NCBI RefSeq assembly: GCF_001640805.2
Contig: NC_066847.1
Coordinates: 21,691,504 to 21,755,503 of the forward strand
Direction: 5' to 3'
DNA length: 64,000 bases
Source: Lates calcarifer
Lineage: Eukaryota; Chordata; Actinopteri; Centropomidae
Under the pieces are notes generated by a model. That model was not told the DNA's origin, made no database searches, and saw nothing but the letters and a program-made list of their open reading frames with translations. Position numbers and translations under genes: made by a program. Positions within the stretch are counted from its first letter, which is position 1; the number at the start of each line of letters is the position of its first letter. This document shows, piece after piece, positions 38,746-50,412 of this stretch.

Positions 38746-41286
38746 ATGGCCCTGCAGACGTCACCCTTTCCTAATGGGTGTGTTGCAGGCCTCCATGCTG
38801 TGGGATGGGCATTCATCCTGCCTTGTTTCTGGTTTCTCGATCGCCTAATCGCTGTATGCAAATCCACCACCCTGGAGAAAAAGCAGCGACTGGAGCAGGA
38901 ATGCTACCTCCAACCCCTCAAGGTCTTCTTCGGCTCCATTACCTTCTTCATCCTTTTTCTTGCTACAGCCCCCTTGGCCTTCCTCGGGTTTCTGCTCTGG
39001 GCTCCTCTTCAGGCCTGCCGCAGACCCTTTTCCTACCACAGAGAGCCAACGTCCTCACCAGAGAAGGAGACACACCGGGGTTTTGAGCTGGTAGGAAAGG
39101 CATCATTCGGCTTTGCCTCAGCCAACTTGTGTCTTTTGCCTGATAGCCTGGCTCGCTTTAACAACCTGGGGCACACCCAGCACAGGGCGGCCGCCATTGG
39201 TCAGCGCATTGTGCAAGGTGTGTGTCGACCCCACATCCGCATCTTTGTTGACTCCCCCAGCAGTTGCGGCACTCTCAGCCCCTCCAGCAGCATACTCCCA
39301 GTTAACTCATCTTCATACGGGGCCACAGATAGACAGGGCCAGCCCCCAGTGAGTCACCATTCAGACTCCGCTGAAGGACATGTTTCAATCCCTAAGTCCA
39401 ATAGTCGTGTAGTTTGTGTGCCCTGTGATGATACAGAAGACCCCTTATCTGACCAACCCTCTCCGCTCCTCAATTCCAACCAGAACTCCAACCAGCAGGG
39501 CCGAATGGGTCACCGTAGCGCTCCCCGAGCTTTGCTCTCCCAGGGTCTCCGCCAGCAGGATGATGTACCCTGGGAGGTGTCGTCTTTGTTTCCAGCCAAT
39601 GTGGATATACTGTGCCTAGAGGAGGTGTTTGATAAGAGGGCTGCACAGAAGCTCACCCAAACACTAAGGCCCATGTATGGACACATATTGTATGACATTG
39701 GTGTTTATGCCTGTCAGCCACCATGCAAATGCTCCTCTTTCAAGTTCTTCAACAGTGGTCTGTTCCTTGCCAGCCGATTCCCAGTACTTGAGGCCCAGTA
39801 CCACTGCTTTCCTAATAGTCGTGGGGAAGACGCACTGGCTGCTAAGGGCCTCCTTTCTGCTAAGGTACCTTGCTTAATATCATGAATTGAGCCACTATCA
39901 GCTACTGATGTTCTGATGTCCTTTTTGTTTTGCAGCATTCATATTAATTAGTCGAGATATGTAATACTGTTAAGATTGTCAAAATATGCTGTGATGATGG
40001 TTTGTGATATTCTTAGGTGCTAATCGGGCAGAATCCGAAACAGAAGAAAGTGGTTGGCTATTTTAACTGCACACACCTTCATGCACCAGAGGGCAAGTTG
40101 CATTTTCTGATTTTGTCTGCTTAGGTTAACAGAAAATGTAGCATTTTCTTGTAAGGAAACAAGTTTATGACAGCTTTTCTGTGTTCTCTTGTCAGGTGAA
40201 GGGGAAATTCGGTGTGAGCAGTTGAACATGGTGACCAAGTGGATTGGTGATTTTCAAGCTGCCAACAGACAACCTGATGAGGACATTGTTTTTGATGTGC
40301 TCTGTGGTGATTTCAACTTTGACAACTGCTCACCTGGTGCGTCTGTGTCTGTGACAATTCCATTTTTTCAAAATTCCATTTTTCTTTTTGTTAATAATTA
40401 ACTGAAATTGTCCTCAATGAAATATATATATACATATATATGTTTGTTTTTTTTGTTGTTTGTCTAGATGACAGCCTGGAACAGAGTCACTGTCTGTTTG
40501 AGGAATACAAAGATCCTTGCCGGGCAGGGCCTGGAAAAGAGAAGCCATGGGTCATTGGTTTGTAGCATTTCAAGCCTACAGTAGATCCTGCATACAGTAC
40601 TTACTGTACATGTTGACTTTAATAGGACATTACAATGATTTGATTCCAAAGGTACTCTACTGGAGCAGCCCACATTGTATGAAGATGACATAAACACCCC
40701 AGAGAATCTACAAAGGTACACTCGCATTCACTGCCTTTGGCACAGCACTGTTAATGTGATGTGAACAGAACTTCTCACTCAGAGTTTATTCTCCAAAATA
40801 ACATACTTTGTCTTCTCTTTGTCTCTGTGTAGAACTTTGGAGAGAGAAGAGCTAAGAAAACAGTATATCTCCCCTCCTGTTCCTGCAGAGGGCCGTCCAT
40901 TGGTTTACCCTGAGACTGGTCAGCCATGGATCGGACGTCGGATCGACTATATCCTGTACCGCGAAAACTCCATTTCAAAACACTGCCGAACAGTGCGTGC
41001 CTCTGTGTGTTTTCACTCTTTCCTCTACTCAGCCTTCTCCTTTCTCTCCATCGTTTCTGTCTCCGTAAAGTTACAAGTCAGTCAGTAGTTATAGAAAAGT
41101 TCTTAAACCACAAGTTACCTCCCATGAAAAAGAAATAAAGTATCATGAAAACCACACTGTCTCTCTGTCTCCATCTAGGAAATTGAAGAGGTGACCTTCA
41201 TAACCCAGTTGGCTGGCCTCACAGACCATATTCCGGTGGGCTTGAGACTGAATGTAATAATGGACTCTGACTGTGTTGATGAATGA
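38746..41286 (+). CDS. smpd5: Neutral sphingomyelinase (SMPD5-like)
   Basis: Hydrolyses sphingomyelin to ceramide and phosphocholine; the zebrafish enzyme of this name is reported as mitochondrial. Exons: 38746-39864, 40017-40092, 40196-40336, 40468-40557, 40652-40715, 40833-40992, 41179-41286; 585 residues. Two hydrophobic hairpin segments (about residues 14-36 and 60-88) anchor it to membrane. A poorly conserved Ser-rich linker follows, then the Mg-dependent DNase I-like catalytic domain. Its key positions are present: Glu293 in LEEVFDKR, NSGLFLASRFP, THLHAPE, Asp437/Asn439 in CGDFNFDN, GRRIDYILY, and Asp566-His567 near the C-terminus. SMPD3 is the close paralogue. SMPD5 is preferred because mouse Smpd5 lies in the Grina/Spatc1 neighbourhood, whereas SMPD3 maps elsewhere. 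The intron after 40092 begins with GC rather than GT. Confidence 0.88.
40093..40195 (+). other. GC-AG intron in smpd5
   Basis: The intron starts GCAAGT, the usual consensus of GC donors, and ends TTGTCAG. Only this choice keeps the frame: the protein continues HAPE-GEGEIRC through a Gly codon split G|GT. The nearest GT downstream (40097) would create an immediate in-frame stop when joined to the next exon. Confidence 0.8.
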
Positions 41287-42747
41287 GGACTAATGTGAGC
41301 GCAGCTTCACAACAAAACAAAGGGAACAAAGTGTACGAAAATGTACATTCCTGTGATCCATACAGGCATTTTAATGTTTCGTTTACATACTTGAATTTGT
41401 GATTTCAGTGTACTGACCAATGACTTTACCCCTCAGGTGGAATTAATATGGGTTTCTTGAAATTTTATAATGTAAACAATTTTATGCATTAAGGCTTGTT
41501 TAGGCCAGAGATATTGATTTTGTAAAACAATATATTTTTAGAATTTTTCATTCTTACATTTTTCCTACAGAAATAAATAACAAGAATGAATTTTACACCA
41601 TGTATCTTGCCTTTAATTTGCCATCAATTTTGAGGTACATAAATTGACTATGCCCATCTTATACAATTACACAGCACAAGTAATTCACTACATGAAACTT
41701 TACAGCCATGGGGAGAATTCACTTACTATCTCATGAGGGCAAAATTGCAAAGAAAGTTGCTGTTCAGAGGGAAAATTTATAAGACAGGATGGGCAAGCAG
41801 AGCCAGGTGATTTGAATGTGTGCAGTAGACTGAGAAATGTTATTATCATCAGATATCCAGGGATGGAAAGTAACTAAATAGATGTAGTGACGTACTGTAG
41901 TTAAGTACAGTTTTAGGTGTTTGTACTACTGTAGTATTTCTATTTTCTGCCAATTTATACTTCTACTCTACTACAGTTCAAAAGCGACTGTTGTACTTTT
42001 TTACTCCACATGATACAAAATATAATCAACAAAGTACACACAGTAGGTTTAGACATCATTTAAAAAATTTCTAACCAGGTAACTGAACTTTTTATGAGGG
42101 AAAAAAACGTATTAGTCACAAAGTATTATTCGAAGTTGAGTATTTTTTTGAATATATCCTTAAACATTAGGTACATTTTATCAGTTGCAACATTAAAGTG
42201 ATAATAACACAATAATGTGCATATTTTTTCAATGGGCCAGTTTTGGTACTTAAAATTTACTTTGATGCTAATACTACTGTACTTAAGTAAAATTTATATT
42301 ATAGTATTTCTACATAATGGTATTGCTTTTTATTTTTTTTATTTTTTTTCAATAGAAGATCTGAGTACATCTTCCACCACTGCAGATATCAAACATGCAT
42401 GACTCATGAATCATGAATCATATTTTTACAGCTCTTACTGAGGCTATTTTCAGCAGCATCACCGGGCTAAGGCAAAGTCTGAATCACAGGGCAATTTACT
42501 TTATAATCCTGACTTGTGAGATGCTGATTTCCAAAATCCCCTGCCTGAGCTCTGAGGTCAATAACCTTTGGGATCGATAGGGAGCGCTCTTCACTTATTT
42601 CAGGCAAGGCACAGCAACCAACAAAGAAATCGTATGAACCAATCAGAAGCCAAGGATGAGACTTACTTCCTGTTTTTAGCCTAGCCCTTGATAGACTCGT
42701 GGATTGCATTCAGACTGTGAAACTGTGATGATATACGAGTTAAAATC
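41287..42747. other. smpd5 3' UTR, MITE and malsu1 5' flank
   Basis: AATAAA at 41572-41577 probably ends smpd5. A hAT-type MITE fills 41858-42382. The remaining 365 bp before the malsu1 start must hold its promoter. I see no coding sequence. Confidence 0.6.
41850..42390. mobile_element. hAT-type MITE with perfect 8-bp target-site duplications
   Basis: The element body runs 41858-42382 (525 bp). It starts CAGGGATGGAAAG and ends CTTCCACCACTG, imperfect inverted repeats. It is flanked on both sides by the identical octamer CAGATATC (41850-41857 and 42383-42390), as expected for hAT insertion. The interior contains the phrases 'acttaagta' and 'tactccac' common to a very widespread fish repeat. 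It has no transposase and is non-autonomous. Confidence 0.88.
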
Positions 42748-44287
42748 ATGAGCGTCTTCAATCACTGTAGGAAACTGGCTTCACCGGTGTTTAAAAGCAG
42801 CGTTTTACTGGAACAAACTGGGGTTTTCAGAAGCGTCTGTTGGAGCCCCAAAGCTCGGTGTCACAGCCTGTGTTTGCCTCGACCTTTTACACCAAAGTCA
42901 GCCTCATGTCAGCAACGGCACAGTGTTTTCACCCCTCATCTAGAAACAAAGAGATGTTATTCAGAGGTACACAGTGAAAGCAGTAACTCAGAGAAGGACA
43001 CTGACCTGTCTCAAGAGGAATCGCATAAGATGGACAGTGTCAGCACAGCCCCGAGTCAAAGTGAGTAGATATCCGATTAATACAACAGTCGGCATCTGTT
43101 TATATAATTAATTGATCTTTTAAGTTATTTTAAAGCAAACATACCCAGGATCGGATATTTGAGCGAGTTAAATGTGAGGATACGTTCTTACATGGAATTA
43201 CAGGTGAACAATTAATCGATTTAACAATAGACAGAAAATTGTACTAAACATTAAACTGAATATCTCTGGGTTAGTTCAGACGTGAACATGTCACCGTAGG
43301 CTATGGAAAACTAATGGACATGTCTCAGTGTTTTTCTGACATTATATGGACAAAGCGATTAATCGACTGAGCAAGAAAATAGCCTGCTGATTAAACGAAA
43401 ATTAGTTGCATCCCAAATTGTTAATCAAGGCTCTGGGAATTTGTTAGAGCAGCAATTTATGATTATTTTCATTGTCATGTAATCTGGTAATTATTTCCCC
43501 AATTAACCAGTTAACAGTTTTGTCATTAAAATTGAAAAATGGAAATTGAAACTGGCCCATCACTGTTTCCCAAAGTCCACAGTGGCTTCTTCTAATTATT
43601 TGTTTTTTTCCCAAGCAAATATCTTTAAGATTGGATCCACACTGGTACTGAGCCAAAATGTTTCACACTTGTTTTCTTCAGGACCCTCAGAGACTTTCAC
43701 TCTTGATGTGCTGGTGTCTCTACTGCGTCAGGAGAATGCCGTGGACATCTGTGTGATTAAAGTCCCAGACCAGATCAAATACACGGAGTACTTCATTGTC
43801 GTCAGTGGTATATCACCGAGACACCTCCGCGCTATGGCACTCTACGCTATCAAAGTGGTAACTTACGTTCTGTTTCTCTTTGTTAGATTTTAATATGTGT
43901 AACCTGTTCTTGTTTTTCAAACTTATTTAAATGCTGCTTTTCCCTCCAGTACAAGTTTCTGAAGAGAGATGGAGATCCAAATGTGAAGATAGAAGGGAAG
44001 GATGCAGAAGACTGGATGTGTATTGACTTTGGTATAAACATAGAGATCCTATTTTTAAGTTTTTCCAATTTATACTGTTGTTAAACTGATCTTTGTAATT
44101 ATAGTTATCAGTGTGAATTTGTCTTCTCTCAGGTAATATGGTTGTTCACTTCATGATGCCGGAGACCAGAGAAGTGTATGAACTGGAGAAACTCTGGACT
44201 CTCCGCAAATATGATGAGCAGCTGAGGAGCATCCCTGCTGAGATGTTACCAGAAGACTTCATATATGATGCTGATGCCACAAAGTGA
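42748..44287 (+). CDS. malsu1: Mitochondrial assembly of ribosomal large subunit protein 1 (RsfS/Iojap family)
   Basis: Mitochondrial RsfS homologue that binds the large mitoribosomal subunit (via uL14m) and prevents premature subunit joining. Exons: 42748-43060, 43682-43857, 43950-44031, 44133-44287; 241 residues, close to the human length. Residues 1 to about 100 are basic, Ser-rich and low in acid near the start, as expected for a mitochondrial targeting region. The RsfS domain fills about residues 108-225: [51 protein letters not shown] and [16 protein letters not shown]. The domain match is unambiguous. In human, MALSU1 lies on 7p15 in the same neighbourhood as NPY and PALS2, the next two genes here. 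Confidence 0.95.
43347..43413. repeat. Degenerate fish interspersed repeat (GATTAATCGA type) in malsu1 intron 1
   Basis: The words CGATTAATCGACT, AAGAAAATAGCCTGCTGATTAA and GAAAATTAGTTGCA occur in the order of a common fish repeat whose end reads towards 'gttgcagccct'. Related AATTAATCGATTTAACAA text occurs at about 43208-43230. The family is recognised from memory only. A reversed copy lies at 52296. Confidence 0.5.
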
Positions 44288-47200
44288 CGAAACAAGACCA
44301 GTCATCTAACTTGTCCGCAGACTTAACTACTTCTTTGTAATGTTGGATGCATCCTTTCCTATCTCTGTGAGTAGAAAAAAAGATATTTTTTTTTACACTT
44401 TAATTATCTTTGGACAATAGAACAACATATTTTGCGCTGAGAACTGACTGATTGGCATGGATTAATCTCTTATGCAACAGCCATACTGTATGAATTAGTA
44501 TACATTGCATCATATGGTATTTGTAAATTATGTTTGATGTTTTTTGAGATGTTGATATTTTGATGGTTATAAATAAATAATTTAAAAAACTATTCTAGAT
44601 CTCTTAAAACTATTCTCTATAGTCACTCTGACAAGAGTTAAATAAAGACATGTAAATATATTAAATTATTAAAAGGTTAATTGTATTATTAAGGTAATAT
44701 ATGTGATATTATAATTACCAGAATACTTGCCGCATTTAAATGTGTTTCAAAGCGTACATGTTATTTTTATTTGTCTTTATGAATAACCTGCAGTCCCAGG
44801 TTATTGAGTCGAAACCTTACTGATATTTGACCCAACTAGTTGCTGAGAAAGTAGTAAAAGTATAGTTGGAACAGTGTGAAAAATATTCTTTTAGAAGTAG
44901 AAGACTCAAAATTCTAGCAGTAAATTGTATATAGTATCAATAATAAAAAGACTGATTGCAAATAGTCCCTTTTTATAACTGTCAGAATGAGTGATACTTT
45001 CAAAATACTTAGGTCAGACAGATTGAGGCCATATTTGTTGTAAGATACAAGAGAGCGGGGAAGTGAATTAAAAAAAAAAAAAAACATATATAAAAATCAC
45101 CCTATACAAATAACTAATACATTTGCATCACATAGTCAGTGGGGCTTTGAAAGGCTTAAACCATCGTACAACAGTGATCCGGAGATTTAATAATGCGAGA
45201 AGTGGAGCCAATTAATAAAGGCTTATGAAATGGAGATATTCAAGTAAACCAACAGAACTGACACATTTGGTAAATGTTCTTTGTCACCTTGCACCTCTGG
45301 ACCCACTTTACTATGTAGTTTGCAGAGAGAAAGTTTTAGGAACCTTTTTCCCAAAGAAATGATTTCGTGAGGTTACCAAAACAAGCCATTCACAGTCGAT
45401 GCTTTCACCCAAATCAAGCAAAAAGATTGTTGCTTCCAGGAAAAGAGAATCTGTTGTCCAAAGTCATGACATGCATTCACTCAGCACTTACTTGGCTTAA
45501 AGATTGGTCAGTGGATTGGTAACATACAGGTAAGTCGTTCAGCACTTGTGTAACTCAAAGAGCCTCTACAAACTGCAACTGTGCAGACTTAGGCTTAGAA
45601 TCTATGTTACTCTAAAATAGACTATGGTTTGATAACACTGTGGAAGTGGTGGGTGAATTTAAAGATGTTTCCATTGCTCTGGCATCTACAAACACACTAA
45701 GTTTCTGTCATGACGTCACATTGAAATACACTGATTAAAAACTACTTTTTTTTTTTTAAATTAAGCTCTAAACACCAGTGGACGATCATTTTTGTGGAGA
45801 ATTAGATCCTGAACCAAACAGAAACAGCAGCAAAGATATTACAAGAGTGCATACACACACACACACTGACACACACACACTCTACACCCTCACAACGTCC
45901 TAGTGAGTGACCATTCCGTTTCACTGACTTGCTGTTAAGTCATGCTGGATCAGAACATTAGCTAAATGTAAAAATGTAATGACGCAGGAGATGCCTACAC
46001 AGAGCCTGATGGGATGTGGTGTTTGAATGTTTTTGTGTCTGTTGGCTGGGTTGTTTCTACTCTCATGAACTGAAAATGAAGAATGTGACTCACACTAATA
46101 TTCAAATATACTGATGAACAAAGATAATAATAGTGAATGCCACCAGCTTCACATAAAGGGGCCTCCATCAAAAACCTGCTACAATGCAACAATGTAGACT
46201 TGAAATAGTTGTAATACTTAAATAGTTTAACCAAAGACAGACTGTCTATTAGCTGTTTTAAATTCCACTCTTTACATGCTCTTTGCAGATAATGGTGGCA
46301 CATGTGTAAGATGGTACAAACCCAATTAATGCAAGCCTTTGCTTAAGCTTTAGACCTTTTGTGCCCCAAATTGTATTAAAATAACTACTTTCTGGTGGAT
46401 AAGCAAAATGACTCTAGAGGGAAAGCTGAAATGAGTGAAGAAAAAGATTAGGTCCATGTTTGACTCAAAAGTTGTTACTGTGGCTAATGTTCTCATTAAC
46501 TTCACACCCTTTTTTACCAACTGTTGTGAAGCCATTAATGGCCACGCAGGAGTTAATATACTCTATGATGGAGGAGATTGTGAAGAACAGGGAGACGATA
46601 GCTTTTGGAGACTAGTATCTGCCTAGGGTACACAAGGCAGCACAAAATGGCTTCTATGCAGTATTATCCTGTATTTGTGTATATGCAATCATAAAAATAT
46701 CAATGAATATTCATGGAAGCCTCATGTTGCAATGAGAAAAGAGCAAATCAACCTGCTGTTCATTACTCCCCTGTATGCAGCTGGCTAGGAATAAATAATT
46801 TACTTCCTATAATCCTCAACCAAGACTTTCAACTTCAGTCCTCTGTACTTTTAGTGTTCTAGTGTTGTATTTGTAGGATGAGGATTTAGGTTCTTTGATA
46901 TACGAGCCTGTGTCCAGCAGGTGGGTTGACACTTAGACTGTCTTTGGTTTTCTCTTGGTGGTGGGTGTTTATGAGAAGTATTATCAGACTTGACACCTAA
47001 AGGGACTCTGTGGTTTAGCCACCTGGCTCTCATTTGTCAGTGAGGAACTGTGCAGGGTGATGTGAAGTATTTGAATAAGGTATTTACTGACCATTCTCCA
47101 AAGAGCACATCCATTATTTCAGAAGGTGATGAATGATTCTTCATCATGAAAAACACCAGTGACTCCAAAAAAACATATGACCAGTATAGTGAAGTATAAC

Positions 47201-48730
47201 TGAATTTTGTTTTGTTTTTTCTCTTTTTTTATTGTTGCAAGCAAAAATAGGTCCTTCGTGTTCAAAGAAGGAATGACTGATGAGGAGAAATCAAAGGAGA
47301 AATGATATTCTTCACTGCATATCCAGTTTATTGGCCAGATTAGACTTTTATTTAAAATGCAAACACTTTTGCAGAATGAAATAAGTCATTTAGGCATCAA
47401 TATCTAGATATTCATTGTGTAATATATGTCAGAAGGTTTATAGCTCTTTAGCACTTTTCCTGCAAAGACTGTGCTGTTGCTCTGGAATAGAGTTCTCACA
47501 TGACTGTCATAAAAAACAACAGCACCAATCTACTGTCAAATTTCAGTGGAGTGCTCTTCAAAGAAAATAGTTGTCATTAAAGTCATCTTACCATTTAGAG
47601 GGTGAAAGCTTTTTGTGCCCTCTATCAACTGAGATTGAAATTTTAAGGGGTTTGTGTGATTTACTGCCCCCCCCATGCTCGCTCGTTTGGCCAAAATGGT
47701 CTAGTTATTGTCTTAAGAGAACTGTATATCAGTCAGTAGCATTTAAAGTAGAGTTATAGGGCCAATGTTTTGCATTAATGTAGAGGAGAATGGAAAGCAA
47801 TGGATTTACATTTATTAATGAGTTTGGGACTTCTGAAGCCTGTTTCATCATTGCCTGTTCTTTTATTTCTAATAGCTGCATTATATATTTAGGATTATTG
47901 ATGCATAATTTAGTTAATGAGTGTTTTTGTTTTTTTGTGCAGACCCCTACAGCATATCTCTTTAGGCTGAGACATCATCTTTCTAAACACCTGGGGCATC
48001 CTAACAAATTTTAACTTAATGTGAAAACAACAGACCATCAACAGCCACTTCAAGTTGCGCATCATCAGTTTTAATGAAACTCGTCATGCTGGTTATGACT
48101 CTTAAGTGGACTGACTACATTAATAAAGTTTTAAAACTTTCCACTTGAGCATTTCTTTTTTAACAAAAGGGTAAAACATGCTGTTATCAAGTATACTCTT
48201 TTCTACTCTCCAAACTTCTACGTGTGTCTAATGTGGAAAAGAGAATAATTAAGGATAAAATAGCTGCTCTGCAAATGAACATGAATCAATTATATGGGCT
48301 TCTGTGAGTTTATGTGTAATTAAGCTCATTACTTGTTGCAAAGGAGTTGATCATGTTGTAAAACATGAATTTGTGGTGATGTAAATCAGGAATAATTGAA
48401 TCCTCAAAGTGCACATGCTGACTCTGCAGTAAATTTGTGATGCTGTTCATTTTAATTTATTAAAATAATCAACAACATTTTAGTAGATTTAATGCAGTAA
48501 AATAACAGAGCCAGCACTGCCTTCTTCGTGGAATTTAATGGTCACTGCCTTGCCATTCAAGCATTACTAATGAAGCAGTAGATATTTCTCAGGAGTACCC
48601 TAAAAGTGAATGAAATGACCCTCCCTCCCCACTCGACACACACTGTATAAAACTGGGGCAATGTTGGGAATCGGACAGAGGTGCCTTGAACAGCAAGAAA
48701 ACTGACTACAGCAGTGTTAAGCGTCACATT
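44288..48730. other. malsu1-npyb intergenic region (4.4 kb)
   Basis: AATAAA at 44572-44577 probably ends malsu1. The rest is AT-rich with no supported gene. Notable short items are a palindromic TGACGTCA at 45711-45718, a CA repeat around 45852-45878, an eight-C run near 47668, and the npyb core promoter at the right end (CT-rich tract 48619-48630, TATA box 48646-48652). Confidence 0.6.
48646..48652 (+). promoter_or_regulatory. TATA box of npyb
   Basis: TATAAAA lies about 80 bp upstream of the proposed exon 1 donor and is preceded by the pyrimidine tract CCTCCCTCCCC. The spacing fits a transcription start near 48675. Confidence 0.6.
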
Positions 48731-49726
48731 ATGATGTAAGACTATTTTTTTATTTCTCACTTTTTCATTGTAAAGCTCACTTTTTGATTGAAAGTTTATG
48801 CATCTGACAGCTTTTATAGTTTATGAACTATGGGAGTATTAGTCCAATATTTCGCTCCTATTTTTGATTTTGATTAGATTTTTTGTTATGCGTTTTAATG
48901 ATCAATTTTCCCTGTGATCCAGGATTCGCTCCAGTGTTGTGATGCCGCTCTGTATTCTGGCTCTCTGCCTGCTGGCTTGTATTAACTCTGGTATAAATGC
49001 ATATCCAGCCAAGCCCGCCAGTCCCCGGGAAGGAGCACCACCTGAAGAGCTCGCCAAATATTATTCTGCATTAAGACACTACATCAACCTCATTACGAGA
49101 CAAAGGTTAGTTCTTGAATTAAAACTATAAAATACTATAGGTCCAGAGAATTATTATAAATACATGCAGAGATGCACTGATGTGTTGCTTGTCTTTTTAT
49201 ATGCACAGGTATGGGAAAAGAGACATTCCAGATACTCTGTTTTCAGATGTGTTGGTGAGGGAGAGCACAGAGAGTATTCCAGGATCTAACTATGTCAGGT
49301 AAATTATTTTAAAATTACATTACTAGGCTGCTTTTTACACATTTTGTAAAGCTGTTTCCTGCACTGGCATCCACTGGATTATTTTCACAATGCATTGTCT
49401 CTGTCAAGTGTACACAGTATGGTGTATGGTAATGCATGATCAAACACATACATATACAACATTCACACAATCTGGTGTAATGCTATTCTATTCTTGTGAA
49501 GCTGATGATGTTCAGTTAATGTTCACACTATGTCAAAGAAGTGCTGATTATACTTTTTGGTGATTTTAAGGTTGTAGTTAGTGGTGATATTGGATTCTAA
49601 TAGTCAGCCTTCCTCTTGTTTTTGTAAAAGAACAAAAATATCATGTATAAGTTTTAATGTTTGTCAAAAACACACATTTTACTGACTTCCTTATGTTACA
49701 GATATGAAGGGCTGCCACTGTGGTAA
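48731..49726 (+). CDS. npyb: Prepro-neuropeptide Y (npyb type)
   Basis: Secreted 36-residue neuropeptide acting on Y-family G-protein-coupled receptors. Proposed exons: 48731-48735, 48923-49105, 49209-49298, 49702-49726; 100 residues. Order: 28-residue signal peptide ending INSGINA, mature peptide [11 protein letters not shown]...[11 protein letters not shown] (36 residues), amidation/processing site GKR (residues 65-67), then a 33-residue C-flanking peptide with SDVLVREST typical of NPY. Exon 1 ends ATG AT and exon 2 begins G, giving ATG ATG across the junction; this start yields the classical 28-residue signal. The alternative is ATG 48942 in exon 2, with a 20-residue signal and a 92-residue precursor. 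NPY is preferred over PYY because of the flanking peptide and the malsu1-npy-pals2 neighbourhood. The divergent RPASPREG-like segment argues for npyb rather than npya. Confidence 0.85.
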
Positions 49727-49813
49727 TGCTGCTGGAGCTGTCATATTGAGGCTAACTACCAGAAAGCTGCTGTCATGTCCGTTACTGACATAAAATGAAC
49801 TTGTGTTGCATGG

Positions 49814-49819
49814 AATAAA
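49814..49819 (+). terminator. Candidate npyb polyadenylation signal
   Basis: AATAAA 88 bp after the npyb stop, followed by a TTGGTCTGTGTTGTTG downstream element. This gives a short 3' UTR like those of other NPY genes. Confidence 0.7.
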
Positions 49820-50412
49820 CATTGTGTAATGCTAAACCAAACTACTTTGGTCTGTGTTGTTGCCAGCGCTACACTAACAGATGTTTTTAACATGTGGTCC
49901 CATCTTCTCAGTCTGTCTCATTTGACTCATAAAGCACCAAGTAGTACTCCTTCGCCTGTGAAGCATCTACAATGTAGGTTATGTTGAACTGTCTTGTGCG
50001 TCATTCACTGACGGAGTAACAGTGCTCTCTAGTGGTGAAAAGGCATGTAAACAATTTGAGAATTTTTCAAATGGGGGAAATAATTTAAAATTCATGTCTG
50101 CTGCTAATATTCCATTTGGAGGGGAGTAAAATAGGAATTAATTATAAACCGAGTAAACCACAATGTTACATTTATTGTACTTGCTTTATCAAACCTGCTG
50201 CGATGTACCTGCACTCTGCCTGAAAACAGATTAACAGTTTAATCCCATCAAGTGACCTGGATACATCAAAAGCAAATCACGTAACACTGAGAATTTGGTT
50301 AACTCTGTTATGACACCTGGTCCAAGCTACTAGGTCTTTATAACTATGAAAGCTGGCAACGCTGGTTCTCTTTAAGGAAGCTTTGCTGCAGCCGAATTAC
50401 CAGATTTGGTGG

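Noticed and set aside
38746..41286. Naming the sphingomyelinase smpd3
   Set aside because: The linkage to grina and spatc1 matches Smpd5 in mouse, and the linker region is unlike SMPD3.
48942..49726. Calling the peptide PYY
   Set aside because: The C-flanking peptide has the NPY-type SD-L-REST motif, and the gene sits between malsu1 and pals2, the NPY neighbourhood.
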